Below, piece after piece: positions 37,845 through 46,938 of a stretch of DNA of 64,000 nucleotides (positions within the stretch are counted from its first letter, which is position 1; the number at the start of each line of letters is the position of its first letter). Below the pieces are notes generated by a model. That model did not search any database. It was not told the origin of the DNA and worked only from the letters and a program-made list of their open reading frames with translations. A program made the position numbers and the translations under genes. Where the stretch lies: positions 496,001-560,000 of the forward strand of contig NZ_FOAZ01000002.1 of NCBI RefSeq assembly GCF_900109465.1, given 5' to 3'. Origin of the DNA: Streptacidiphilus jiangxiensis (lineage in GTDB: Bacteria; Actinomycetota; Actinomycetes; Streptomycetales; Streptomycetaceae).

Positions 37845-37892
37845 GCATGCCCATGACCCATGCCCGCATGCCTGCCTGCATGCCGGCATGCC
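37845..37892. promoter_or_regulatory. array of five (G/C)CATGCC elements upstream of hmp
   Basis: Five (G/C)CATGCC heptamers start at 37845, 37858, 37866, 37878 and 37886. The last four form two pairs, 8 bases apart within each pair and 20 bases from pair to pair. They stand just before the flavohemoprotein start and about 190 bases from argG. CATGCA/CATGCC-rich ARG boxes are what I recall for ArgR in streptomycetes, so arginine-responsive control of NO genes is a possible reading. Confidence 0.5.
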
Positions 37893-37917
37893 CGAGCCGC
37901 GAAGGAACCGACCGTTC

Positions 37918-39117
37918 GTGAACGACGCACAGCCCGCGCCGGCCGGACCCCTGCGCGCGGACGAGATCGCCCTGCTCCGCGCCAGCGTGGAGCTGGTCGG
38001 CCCGCTGGCCGACGACATGACCGTCTACTTCTACGCGATCCTGTTCCAGCGCCACCCCGAGACGAGGGAGCTCTTTCCGGCCAACCTCGACGTCCAGCGG
38101 GACCGGCTGCTGCGCGGCCTGCTGCGGATCGTCGACCTCGTCGACGATCCCGAGAACCTGGTCCGCTTCTGCGGCCGACTCGGCCGCGACCACCGCAAGT
38201 TCGGCGCCCTGAACGACCACTTCCCGGCCGTCGGCGCCGCCCTGCTCGACTCGCTCGCCCGCTACGCCGGGGACGCCTGGTCACCGCGACTGGCCGACAT
38301 CTGGGCCCGCGCCTACGGCGTCGTCTCCCAGGTGATGATCCAGGCCGCCGAGGAGGACGCCGCCGTCCGGCCCGCCGTGTGGCAGGCCCGGGTCATCGAC
38401 CACCGTATGCGCGCGCCCGGCATCGCGGAGATCACGCTGCTGCCGGACTCCCCCTACCCCTTCGTCGCCGGACAGTACGCGAGCGTCGAGACGCCCTGGC
38501 AGCCGCGCCTGTGGCGTCACTACTCCCTCTCCCACGCGCCGCGCCAGGACGGCACCTTGACCTTCCACGTGCGGGCCACCCGCGACGGACGGGTCAGCTC
38601 TGCCCTGGTGCACCAGGCACGCCCCGGCGACATGCTGCGGCTCGGCGCCGCGCAGGGCGAGATGGTGCTGGACCCGCGGATGGAACGCGACGTGCTGTGC
38701 GTGGCCGGCGGCACCGGCCTGGCCCCCATCCAGGCGCTGGTCGAGCAGGCCGTGCGCAACGGCGGACGCCGCTTCGTCGACGTGTTCGTCGGCGCCCGCA
38801 CCGCGGACGAGCTCTACGGCTTCGAGGACCTGCTGCGGCTCGCCCAGCGCAACCACTGGCTCTCCGTCCGGGCGGCCGTCTCCGACGAGAACATCCCCGG
38901 GCTGAACGGCTCCCTGCCCCAGGTGCTGCGCCAGTTCGGCCCGTTCTACCGGCACGAGGCCTACGTCTCCGGCCCGGTCGAGATGGTCAGCAGCGCGGTC
39001 CGGGTGCTGCTGAACCAGGGTGTGCCGCAGGCGCGGATCCACCACGACCCGTTCGACGTCCCCGTGCTGGAGGCGGCCCTGCTGCCCCGGCAACTGCGCC
39101 GGGAGGCCCACGCGTGA
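37918..39117 (+). CDS. hmp: flavohemoprotein (nitric oxide dioxygenase)
   Basis: This 399-residue, three-part protein has a globin domain with B10-type Tyr39 in VYFYAILF and proximal His92 in RDHRKFG, then an FAD domain with RHYSLSH and an NAD(P)H domain with VAGGTGLAPI and YVSGPVEM. It turns NO and O2 into nitrate using NAD(P)H. GTG 37918 (AAGGA eleven bases before) is preferred; ATG 37888 is an in-frame alternative lying inside the CATGCC array. The stop overlaps the NOS start (GTGA), so the two are made together: either self-protection from NOS product or electron supply to NOS. Confidence 0.92.
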   Translation: MNDAQPAPAGPLRADEIALLRASVELVGPLADDMTVYFYAILFQRHPETRELFPANLDVQRDRLLRGLLRIVDLVDDPENLVRFCGRLGRDHRKFGALNDHFPAVGAALLDSLARYAGDAWSPRLADIWARAYGVVSQVMIQAAEEDAAVRPAVWQARVIDHRMRAPGIAEITLLPDSPYPFVAGQYASVETPWQPRLWRHYSLSHAPRQDGTLTFHVRATRDGRVSSALVHQARPGDMLRLGAAQGEMVLDPRMERDVLCVAGGTGLAPIQALVEQAVRNGGRRFVDVFVGARTADELYGFEDLLRLAQRNHWLSVRAAVSDENIPGLNGSLPQVLRQFGPFYRHEAYVSGPVEMVSSAVRVLLNQGVPQARIHHDPFDVPVLEAALLPRQLRREAHA

Positions 39118-40265
39118 CCACGACCGCTTCCTCCGCCTCCTCCGCCCGGAACCGGGCGGCGCTGCTCTGGGCGGCCGAGTCCTTCGTGCGGCAGTTCGCG
39201 CGCGAGGACCCCTCCTGCGGCGACCCGGAGGCGCGGGTCCACGAGATCGCGGCGTCCATCGCCACGTTCGGCACCTACGAGCACACCCCCGAGGAACTCG
39301 CCTACGGCGCACGGGTCGCCTGGCGCAACTCCGCCCGCTGCATCGGACGGCTCTACTGGCAGAGCCTGTCGGTCCGCGACCTGCGGCACGTCACCCACCC
39401 CGACGACATCGCCCGCGCGTGCTTCGACCACCTGCGGCTGGCCACCAACGGCGGCCGGATCCGCCCGATGATCAGCGTCTTCGCCCCCGACCGACCGGAG
39501 CGGCCCGCCGCCCGGCTGCTCGGTGAACAGCTGGTGCGCTACGCGGACGACCCGCGCAGCGCCCAGCGGGTGGAGCTGCTGCGGCAGCTGGGCTGGAAGG
39601 GCGGCCGCGAGCGGTTCGAGGTGCTGCCGCTGATGGTCCAGACCGCGCCGGAGCGGGCACCGGACTTCTACGAGCTGCCCGAGGACGCCGTGCTGGAGGT
39701 GCCGCTGACGCACCCCCAGCACCCCGGCTTCGCCGCGCTCGGGCTGCGCTGGTACGCCGTGCCCGCCGTGTCCGACATGACCCTGGAGATCGGCGGCCTC
39801 AGCTACCCGGCCGCCCCCTTCAACGGCTGGTACCTGGGCACCGAGATCGGCTCCCGCAACCTCGGCGACGCCGACCGCTACGACCTGCTCCCCACCGTGG
39901 CCGGGTTGTTCGGCTGGGAGACCGGCGACGACCGCACCCTGTGGCGTGACCGCGCCCTGGTGGAGCTGAACCTCGCGGTCCTGCACTCCTTCGAACGCGC
40001 GGGCGTGACCATGGCCGACCACCACACCGAGTCCCGCCGGTTCCTGACCCACATCGACCGCGAGGAGCGTCGCGGCCGGCGGGTCCCGGCGGACTGGAGC
40101 TGGATCGTGCCGCCCCTGTCCGGCTCGGCGACGGCGGTCTTCCACCGCTACTACACCCCGCCGGACCCGTTCGCCACGCCCTCCTTCCGTCACCGCCCCA
40201 CCCCGTGGGCCGCGGCCCAGGCCGACTCCTGCCCGTTCATCACCGGAGGCGGCCCAGCGGGCTGA
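39114..40265 (+). CDS. nos: bacterial nitric oxide synthase, oxygenase domain
   Basis: This 383-residue NOS oxygenase has the haem-thiolate Cys76 in WRNSARCIGR and Glu244 in WYLGTEIGSRNL, which binds the guanidinium of arginine, plus the ADHHTESRRF region near the pterin site. Length fits bacterial NOS (about 360-390). It has no reductase domain and must borrow electrons; the co-translated flavohemoprotein carries one. It oxidises arginine to citrulline and NO. In plant-pathogenic streptomycetes a NOS (TxtD) feeds thaxtomin nitration, but no nitrating P450 or NRPS is visible here. Confidence 0.95.
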   Translation: MTTTASSASSARNRAALLWAAESFVRQFAREDPSCGDPEARVHEIAASIATFGTYEHTPEELAYGARVAWRNSARCIGRLYWQSLSVRDLRHVTHPDDIARACFDHLRLATNGGRIRPMISVFAPDRPERPAARLLGEQLVRYADDPRSAQRVELLRQLGWKGGRERFEVLPLMVQTAPERAPDFYELPEDAVLEVPLTHPQHPGFAALGLRWYAVPAVSDMTLEIGGLSYPAAPFNGWYLGTEIGSRNLGDADRYDLLPTVAGLFGWETGDDRTLWRDRALVELNLAVLHSFERAGVTMADHHTESRRFLTHIDREERRGRRVPADWSWIVPPLSGSATAVFHRYYTPPDPFATPSFRHRPTPWAAAQADSCPFITGGGPAG

Positions 40266-40267
40266 GC

Positions 40268-40396
40268 CGCCTCGCGGGCGCGCTGCACCTGCCGGCCGAC
40301 AAGCTGAAGAACGTGCCACTGCCGGGCCACGACCACCTGATCACCGACCGCAACTCCCACCGGCCGGAGTGGTGGCCGGTCTCCGTCACCAGGCGG
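40268..40396 (+). pseudogene. coding-like fragment after nos
   Basis: Directly after the nos stop, in a different frame, about 43 codons read as a plausible protein (LAGALHLPADKLKNVPLPGH, then DRNSHRPEWWPV) with G or C at almost every third position. There is no start of its own; the frame opens inside nos. It then runs into the end of the convergent MFS gene. It looks like the remaining end of a lost gene. It does not resemble a NOS C-terminus, and I cannot name its family. Confidence 0.4.
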
Positions 40397-42460
40397 TCAC
40401 GGTGCCCAGCCGGGCGTCCCGTCCTGCGGGGCGCCCGCCGGGGCAGCGGGCCGCGCGGTGATCGTCAGACCGGCCACCAGGCCGCCTAGGGCGAGCAGGC
40501 CGGCCGCCACCCACAGGGCCGTGGCGTAACGGTTGTCGAACGCCAGCAGCGGAACCGAGAACGCAGCCCCGCCGATGGCTGCCCCCACCTGCAGCGCCGC
40601 GCCGACGGTCGAGGACGCGGCACCGGCGCGGGTGGAGGCGAGCCCGGACGTGGCGACGGCGAACAACGGCAGCAGCGCCCAGCCCGTGCCGAGGCCGACG
40701 ACGAACAGGCCGGGCAGGATCACCGACAGACCGCCACCGTTCCAGGCGAAGGTCAGCAGCACGAGCCCGAGCCCGGCCGGTACCAGCCCCTGGACGAGCA
40801 GGGCACGAGGGGCGACGCGGTCCGACAGGCGACCGGAGACGAGCGCGCCGACGAACACCGCGACGACGAACGACAGGAACACCAGTCCCACCACGAACGG
40901 CGAGAAGCCCTCCCGTAGCTGCAGCAGGACGCCCACGGACGAGAACACCGCGAAGGGTGCGGCGCCGACGGACACCAGGGCGATGCCGGCGCCGAAACGG
41001 TTCGCGTCCGTGCCTGCCTGCGGCATTTGGGCGTCCGCCCGCGCGGACCGACGCCACAGGAAGGCGGCGAACAGGGGCAGGCCGGCCAGCACGACCAGCG
41101 CCAGCACCAGGCCCGCGCCAAGGTACAAGGCCCGGCTCAACGCGAAGGCGATGACGAGCATCCCACCGGTGCCGAACGCGACCGCGGCCGGATCCACCCT
41201 GGCACCTCGGCCGGGCGCCTCGTCACCCAGCAGCGTGAGCGCCCCGACCAGAGCCAGCACGGCGAGGGGCACGACGGCGAACTCGCTCACACGCCAGCTC
41301 AGGAACGCCTCGGCCGAGCCACCGACGAGAAAGCCGAGCGCGGTCCCGCTGCCGGCGATGGCGGCATAGATCCCCAGCGCCGTGCGACGCTCCCTGCGGT
41401 CGGGGAAGTTCGTGACGACCAGGGCGAGCGCCGCCGCCGTCACCAACGCGCCGCCCATCCCCTCCAGCGCCCGCGCCACGAACATCATCACGTCGGTCGG
41501 GGCCAGGCCCTCGATCGCGGAGCCCAGTGCGAGGACGACGAGTCCGACGGCCAGGACCGGCCGACGGCCTGTGACGTCGGAGACCTGACCGCCGAGCACG
41601 ACCAGCGCGGCGAACGCCAGCGCGCTGGTGGTGGCCAGCCAGGACAACTGGCCGAACCCCATGTGCAAGGTCCTCGCGATCTCCGGCACCGAGACGTTGA
41701 AGGACCCCACCTGCAGGCCGACCAACAGCTGCGCCAGCACCAGCGCCACCAGACCGGCCCAACGGCCGGGGTGCGGGACCCCGGGACCGCGCGCGGGGGC
41801 CGGCGCCGGAAGGGGACCCCAGCCGCCGGGGCCCGGGCCTCCGGGCGGTCCGAAGCCGCGCTGGGCGCCACCGACCGGGGTCGTCGGGGTGTAGCCCGGA
41901 TGGGGCGGGTACGCGGGGTAACCCTGGGGCGGCGTCCCGGCCGCGTAGCCGGGCGGCGGTGTCCCCGGCGCGTACCCGGGCGGCGGTGTCCCCGGCGCGT
42001 AGCCGGGCGGCGGTGTCCCCGGCGCGTAGCCGGGGGGCGTGGGCATGCCCGCGGGCATCGGGGTCGGCGCCGGGGCTTGGGCCGGGATGGGCGGCGCCGC
42101 CGGCGTCTGCTGCGACGCCGGCGGCGCGAAGTCGAGCAACTCGGCTGCATGACGGCCAAGTTGCGCGAGCACCGGACTGGGCAGCCACTCCGTGGCCCCG
42201 TCCGTCTGCGTCTGCTCCGCCACCTGCTGCGGCGTGGGCCGTTCGGCGGGCGTCTTGTGCAGGCAGGCCCGCACCAGGTCGACGAGGCTCTCCGGGATGC
42301 CGTCGAGGTCCGGCTCGTCCTCCGCGACCCGGAAGAGGTGGGCGTGCAGGCCCGAGTCGCCCGCGCCGAACAGGAGCCGCCCGGTGGCGGCGTAGACCAG
42401 GACCGCGCCGAGGCAGAACACGTCGCTGGCCGGGGTGAGTTCGAGGCCGCGGACCTGCTC
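40397..42460 (-). CDS. 3' part of a split gene: kinase C-lobe, Pro-rich linker and MFS transporter
   Basis: In this frame the chain continues from the kinase lost at the G6 run: [19 protein letters not shown] and the rest of the C-lobe ([11 protein letters not shown]), then a Pro/Gly repeat linker of about 130 residues, then an MFS transporter of about 450 residues. The MFS part starts [16 protein letters not shown], has the [12 protein letters not shown] motif A loop and shows about 14 spans, as in drug:H+ antiporters (DHA2). The only strong start in frame is GTG 42421, inside the kinase C-lobe, so a free-standing protein would keep a useless kinase tail. Base deletion at 42461 would restore one 873-residue protein. 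Confidence 0.8.
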   Translation of the reverse strand, partial: EQVRGLELTPASDVFCLGAVLVYAATGRLLFGAGDSGLHAHLFRVAEDEPDLDGIPESLVDLVRACLHKTPAERPTPQQVAEQTQTDGATEWLPSPVLAQLGRHAAELLDFAPPASQQTPAAPPIPAQAPAPTPMPAGMPTPPGYAPGTPPPGYAPGTPPPGYAPGTPPPGYAAGTPPQGYPAYPPHPGYTPTTPVGGAQRGFGPPGGPGPGGWGPLPAPAPARGPGVPHPGRWAGLVALVLAQLLVGLQVGSFNVSVPEIARTLHMGFGQLSWLATTSALAFAALVVLGGQVSDVTGRRPVLAVGLVVLALGSAIEGLAPTDVMMFVARALEGMGGALVTAAALALVVTNFPDRRERRTALGIYAAIAGSGTALGFLVGGSAEAFLSWRVSEFAVVPLAVLALVGALTLLGDEAPGRGARVDPAAVAFGTGGMLVIAFALSRALYLGAGLVLALVVLAGLPLFAAFLWRRSARADAQMPQAGTDANRFGAGIALVSVGAAPFAVFSSVGVLLQLREGFSPFVVGLVFLSFVVAVFVGALVSGRLSDRVAPRALLVQGLVPAGLGLVLLTFAWNGGGLSVILPGLFVVGLGTGWALLPLFAVATSGLASTRAGAASSTVGAALQVGAAIGGAAFSVPLLAFDNRYATALWVAAGLLALGGLVAGLTITARPAAPAGAPQDGTPGWAP
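41924..42031 (-). repeat. 27-base tandem repeat encoding GYAPGTPPP
   Basis: Four head-to-tail 27-base units (41924-41950 degenerate, then 41951-41977, 41978-42004 and 42005-42031) encode [13 protein letters not shown] nonapeptides in the linker between kinase and transporter. Two units are identical in DNA, indicating recent slippage or expansion. Confidence 0.9.
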
Positions 42461-42461
42461 G

Positions 42462-43019
42462 GGGGGACATGAAGCCGGGCGAGCCGATCAGCATGCCCGT
42501 GCGGGTCAGCAGGCTCTCCGCCGTCAGGCTGTCCATGGCGCGGGCGATGCCGAAGTCGATGACCCGCGGCCCGTCGACCGTCACCAGCACGTTGGACGGC
42601 TTGAGGTCACGGTGGATCAGGCCCGCGCCGTGGACGGCCTGCAGGGCGAGACCGAGCCGGTTGCCGAGGACACGGACGGAGTGCTCCGGCAGCGGGCCGA
42701 AGTCCTTGCCGACCACGCTGTGCAGGTCGGGGCCCGGGATGTACTGGGTCGCGACCCAGGGCACGGCGGCCTCCGGATCACCGCCGAGCACGGCCGCCGT
42801 CCAACTCCCGCCCACCTGTTGGGCCGCGGCCACCTCGCGGGCGAAGCGCCGCCGGAACTCGGGGTTGCCTGCGTACTCGGCCTGGACGACCTTGACGGCC
42901 ACCGTCCGGCCCTGTTCGGAACGGCCCAGGTACACCAGGCCCATGCCGCCCGCGCCCAGACGGGCGATGAGTCGGTAGGGGCCGATGAAGGGCGGGTCTC
43001 CGGCGATCAGCTGGTCCAC
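42462..43019 (-). pseudogene. 5' part of a split gene: Ser/Thr protein kinase N-lobe and catalytic loop
   Basis: The 186 codons give a Hanks-type kinase: P-loop [12 protein letters not shown], catalytic Lys in [15 protein letters not shown] and DFGIARAMD, ending at GSPGFMSP just before the P+1 region. At 42461-42466 the plus strand has six G; one fewer would join the frame to the C-lobe coded below. After the shift the frame reads arginine-rich non-kinase sequence down to 41223. It could be a real mutation, a sequencing slip in a homopolymer, or programmed slippage. GTG 43019 or ATG 43043 may be the start. Confidence 0.8.
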
Positions 43020-43109
43020 CCGAGCAACATATCGAACCCGCACCCCGCTCCGGTCCAGAAATCTGAGGCCGGGTCAGCCCGGAACACGGCCGGGTGCCAC
43101 CTGAAAGTC

Positions 43110-43193
43110 CCTTGCCCGCTTTTGGCAAGGACCCGTCACGCCTTGCGGCGGGCTCACCACCGGCGACAGCTGCTTGCTGCTTTCTTGCGCAAG
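43110..43193. promoter_or_regulatory. CTTGC-type inverted repeats upstream of the beta-helix gene
   Basis: CCTTGCC (43110-43116) and GGCAAGG (43124-43130) form a 7-base inverted repeat. Further on, CTTGCGCAAG (43184-43193) is a perfect 10-base palindrome, with lone CTTGC copies between them. An AT-rich stretch with TATATT (43223-43228) follows and may hold the -10. The sites lie 100-180 bases before the start, in the divergent gap with the kinase gene. The motif resembles the pair upstream of the alpha-galactosidase. Confidence 0.4.
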
Positions 43194-43292
43194 TTCGTGA
43201 CTTTTTCTCAATTCATGTTCTCTATATTGCGCGTGGACTTCGCGGAAGTTACGGTTCCAGCCGCCTGGTCCCCACCCATGAAGGAGCCACCG

Positions 43293-46200
43293 TTGTCCGC
43301 AAGATCCCTACGGCAACTGAGACGAGCCGTCGCCCTCGCCGGCGGCGCGCTGCTCGTGACGGCCGGGGTACTCCCCCTTGCCGCGCAGGCGGCCTACGCC
43401 GCGACCCCGATCGCGACCGGTGGCAGTGGCGCGAGCCTGCCCTACACGGAGGTGCAGGCGGAGAACTCCGCCACCAACGGCACCGTCATCGGCCCGAGTT
43501 ACACCCAGGGCCAGCTCGCTGACGAGGCGTCGGGCCGCAAGGCCGTCACCCTGTCCGGCAACGGCAGCGGACAGTACGTCACCTTCACCACGCCGGTGGC
43601 GACCAACTCGATCGACTTCCGCTACTCGATCCCCGACACATCCGACGGATCGGTCTACACCGCGCCGCTCTCGCTCTACGTCAACGGCACCAAGCAGAGC
43701 GACTTCACGCTCACCAACGCCTACAGCTGGTTCTACGGCAGCTACCCCTTCACGAACACTCCGGGCAGCGGCAACCCGCACCACTTCTTCGACGAGACCC
43801 ACCGCCTGTTCACCACCACCTATCCGGCGGGCACCACCTTCAAGCTGCAGGTGGACTCGGGCGACAGCGCCGCCTCCTACACCATCGACTTCGCCGACTT
43901 CGAGAACGTCGGCGCCGCCCTGCCGCAGCCCTCCGGCTCGGTCTCGGTCACCAGCGAGGGTGCCGACCCGACCGGCGCGGCCGACTCCACCAGCGCGTTC
44001 AACGCGGCCATCAGCGCGGCCGGTTCGGGCGGCACGGTGTGGATCCCGCCGGGCACCTACAACATCCCGGGGCACATCGCCGTCAACAACGTGACGGTCG
44101 CCGGCGCGGGCATGTGGTACTCCACCGTCACCGGTGCCGCGCCGGGCTTCTACGGCAACTCCGCGCCCAACCCCAGCACGGGCGTGCACCTGCAGAACTT
44201 CGCGATCTTCGGCAACGTCCAGGACCGCAACGACAGCGCGCAGGTGAACGGCATCGGCGGCGCGATGTCCAGCTCGACCGTCTCGAACGTGTGGATCGAG
44301 CACGACAAGGTCGGGGCCTGGATGGACGGGCCGATGGACTCGCTCACCTTCTCCGGCATGCGGATCCGCGACACCACCGCCGACGGCATCAACTTCCACG
44401 GCGGGGTCACCAACTCGAAGGTGACCAACAGCGACATCCGCAACACCGGTGACGACGGCATCGCCACCTGGGCCGACTCCGGCATCGGCGCGGACGCCAA
44501 CGACACCATCTCGAACAACACCGTGCAGCTGCAGATGCTGGCCAACGGCATCGCCATCTACGGCGGCCACGACAACACCGTCACCGGCAACCTGGTCCAG
44601 GACACCGGCATCACCCAGGGTGGCGGCATCCACGTCGGCCAGCGGTTCACCTCCACGCCGGTCGGCACCACGACGATCTCGAACAACACCCTGATCCGGG
44701 ACGGCAGTCTGGACCCGAACTGGCAGTTCGGCGTGGGCGCGCTCTGGTTCGACGGCAGCCAGGGTGCGATCACCGGCCCGATCAACGTCTCCAACACCCT
44801 GATCCAGCAGAGCCCGTACGAGGCGATCCAGTGGGTCGAGGGCACGATCAGCGGCGTCAACCTCAACACCGTGACCATCGAGGGCACCGGCACCTTCGCG
44901 CTGCAGGAGCAGACCGGCGGCGCCGCGTCCTTCACCAACGTCACCGCGACGGGCGTCAACGGCCCGGCGCCGGTCTACAACTGCGAGGGCGGCAACTTCG
45001 TCGTCACCGACAACGGGGGCAACTCCGGGATCAGCGGCACCCCGTACTGCAGCGGCTGGCCGGCTCCGGTCTACCCGCCCTACCCGGCCACCGGCGTCAC
45101 CGCCTCGCCGAGCGCGCTGAACTTCGGCTCCGTAGCGACCGGCGCGACGAGCGCGGCGCAGACCGTCACCGTCAACAACCCGACCTCGTCCGCCGCCTCG
45201 GTCTCCTCCATCGCCACCACCGGTGACTTCGCGCAGACCAACACCTGCGGCGGCTCCATCGCGGCGAACGGCTCCTGCACGGTCAGCGTCACCTTCTCGC
45301 CGACCGCGTCGGGCAGCCGGAGCGGCAGTCTGACGGTCAACGCCGGCGGGGTCACCAACACCGTGAGCCTCTCCGGCACCGGCACCGCCCCCGGCCCGGT
45401 GCTCGGGGCGAACCCCGCGAGCCTGACCTTCGCCCGCACCGTCGTCGGCGCGAGCGCGGCCACGCAGACCGTCACCCTCACCAACTCCGGGACCAGCTCC
45501 GCCACGGTCTCGAACATCGCGGCGAGCGGTGACTTCAGCCAGACGAACAACTGCTCCTCGATCGCGGCCGGCGCCTCCTGCACCGTCACCGTCGGCTTCA
45601 CCCCGACGGCGGCCGGTACCCGCACCGGGACGCTCACCGTCACCAGCAACGCCAACAACAGCCCCACCAGCATCGGCCTGACCGGCACCGCGATCGACAG
45701 CACCACGAACATCGCCGCCGGCCAGCCCGCATCGGCCAGCTCCAGCAACGGCTCCTACGTCCCGGCCAACCTGACCGACACCGACCCGTCGACCTACTGG
45801 GAGAGCGCCAACGGCTCCTTCCCGCAGTGGGCGCAGGTCGACCTCGGCCAGAGCTACAGCATCGGCAAGGTGGTGCTGCGCCTGCCGCCGTCCACCGCGT
45901 GGAATGCCCGCACCGAGACGCTGTCGGTGCTCGGCTCGACCGACGGCACCAACTTCACCACCGTCGTCGGCTCGGCGGGCTACAACTTCGACCCGACCGC
46001 CAACAACAACACCGTCACCATCCCGTTCAGCGCCACCACCGCCCGCTACGTGCGGGTCAACATCACCGCCAACACCGGTTGGTCGGCGGGCCAGCTCTCC
46101 GACTTCGCGGTCTACCCGAGCGCGGGCGGCTCCTCGTCCGCGACGCTCACGGCGGTGCCGACCTCGCTCAGCTTCGCCGGGCAGGCCGTGGGCTCGACCA

Positions 46201-46874
46201 GCGGCGCGCAGTCGGTGACCGTCACCAACACCGGCACGGCCACCGCGTCGATCTCCTCGGTCACGGCCACCGGGGACTTCGCGCAGACCAACACCTGCGG
46301 CAGCTCGCTGGCCGCGAACGCCTCCTGCACGGTCAGCGTCACCTTCAGCCCGACCGCCGCGGGCACCCGCAGCGGCAGCGTCAGCGTCAACGGCAACGCG
46401 TCCAACAGCCCGCTGACGATCGCCCTCACCGGCACCGGCACGAGCACCACGCCGACGAACCTGGCGCTGAACAAGGCGACGAGCGAGTCCAGCAACACCC
46501 AGAGCTACGTCTCGGCCAACGTCACCGACGGCAACCAGGCCAGCTACTGGGAGAGCGCCAACGGCAGCTTCCCGCAGTGGGTCCAGGTCGACCTCGGCTC
46601 GGCGCAGAGCGTCGGCCGGGTGGTCCTGCAGCTGCCCGCCAGCACCTCGTGGGGCGCCCGCAACCAGACGCTCTCGCTGCTGGGCTCGAGCGACGGCACC
46701 AACTTCACCACCGTCGTGGGATCGGCGACCTACACGTTCGACCCGAACGTGAACAGCAACACGGTCACCATCACCTTCCCGGCGACCACCCAGCGGTACT
46801 GGCGGGTCAACATCACCGCCAACACCGGCTGGGCGGCGGGCCAGCTGTCGGAGTTCCAGATCTTCAACAGCTGA
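43293..46874 (+). CDS. large secreted beta-helix polysaccharide-active protein with SPD-2 and discoidin domains
   Basis: This 1193-residue exported protein has a signal peptide (to about residue 40, AAYAA), a CBM6/35-like beta domain (TEVQAENSATNG), then a right-handed beta-helix that starts SVTSEGADPTGAADST and includes NTGDDGIATWAD, as in GH87 mycodextranase/alpha-1,3-glucanase-type proteins. The C-terminal half has three ASPM/SPD-2/Hydin-like repeats (ALNFGSVATG, SLTFARTVVG, SLSFAGQAVG) and two discoidin (F5/8C) domains that are near copies. TTG 43293 is chosen because AAGGAG at 43281-43286 is well placed for it; the in-frame ATG 43278 has no ribosome site. The substrate is inferred. Confidence 0.88.
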   Translation: MSARSLRQLRRAVALAGGALLVTAGVLPLAAQAAYAATPIATGGSGASLPYTEVQAENSATNGTVIGPSYTQGQLADEASGRKAVTLSGNGSGQYVTFTTPVATNSIDFRYSIPDTSDGSVYTAPLSLYVNGTKQSDFTLTNAYSWFYGSYPFTNTPGSGNPHHFFDETHRLFTTTYPAGTTFKLQVDSGDSAASYTIDFADFENVGAALPQPSGSVSVTSEGADPTGAADSTSAFNAAISAAGSGGTVWIPPGTYNIPGHIAVNNVTVAGAGMWYSTVTGAAPGFYGNSAPNPSTGVHLQNFAIFGNVQDRNDSAQVNGIGGAMSSSTVSNVWIEHDKVGAWMDGPMDSLTFSGMRIRDTTADGINFHGGVTNSKVTNSDIRNTGDDGIATWADSGIGADANDTISNNTVQLQMLANGIAIYGGHDNTVTGNLVQDTGITQGGGIHVGQRFTSTPVGTTTISNNTLIRDGSLDPNWQFGVGALWFDGSQGAITGPINVSNTLIQQSPYEAIQWVEGTISGVNLNTVTIEGTGTFALQEQTGGAASFTNVTATGVNGPAPVYNCEGGNFVVTDNGGNSGISGTPYCSGWPAPVYPPYPATGVTASPSALNFGSVATGATSAAQTVTVNNPTSSAASVSSIATTGDFAQTNTCGGSIAANGSCTVSVTFSPTASGSRSGSLTVNAGGVTNTVSLSGTGTAPGPVLGANPASLTFARTVVGASAATQTVTLTNSGTSSATVSNIAASGDFSQTNNCSSIAAGASCTVTVGFTPTAAGTRTGTLTVTSNANNSPTSIGLTGTAIDSTTNIAAGQPASASSSNGSYVPANLTDTDPSTYWESANGSFPQWAQVDLGQSYSIGKVVLRLPPSTAWNARTETLSVLGSTDGTNFTTVVGSAGYNFDPTANNNTVTIPFSATTARYVRVNITANTGWSAGQLSDFAVYPSAGGSSSATLTAVPTSLSFAGQAVGSTSGAQSVTVTNTGTATASISSVTATGDFAQTNTCGSSLAANASCTVSVTFSPTAAGTRSGSVSVNGNASNSPLTIALTGTGTSTTPTNLALNKATSESSNTQSYVSANVTDGNQASYWESANGSFPQWVQVDLGSAQSVGRVVLQLPASTSWGARNQTLSLLGSSDGTNFTTVVGSATYTFDPNVNSNTVTITFPATTQRYWRVNITANTGWAAGQLSEFQIFNS

Positions 46875-46892
46875 CGGCCCGATCCACGAGTG

Positions 46893-46930
46893 ACCGTGCC
46901 GCCGCGGGGTGCCTCCCGCGGCGGCACGGT
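46893..46930. terminator. strong bidirectional terminator
   Basis: A perfect 16-base stem, starting ACCGTGCCGCC at 46893 and ending GGCGGCACGGT at 46930, has a 6-base loop (46909-46914). It lies between the stop of the beta-helix gene (46874) and the stop of the convergent PepSY gene (46939), so it can end both transcripts. Confidence 0.88.
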
Positions 46931-46938
46931 GTCGCTTG

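Noticed and set aside
39114-40265. NOS as part of a thaxtomin-like nitration cluster
   Set aside because: No nitrating P450, NRPS or regulator of that pathway is in the surrounding sequence.
40205-40489. The open frame behind nos as a frameshifted C-terminal extension of NOS
   Set aside because: NOS already has its expected length and C-terminal region. The fragment does not resemble NOS, so a leftover of another gene is more likely.
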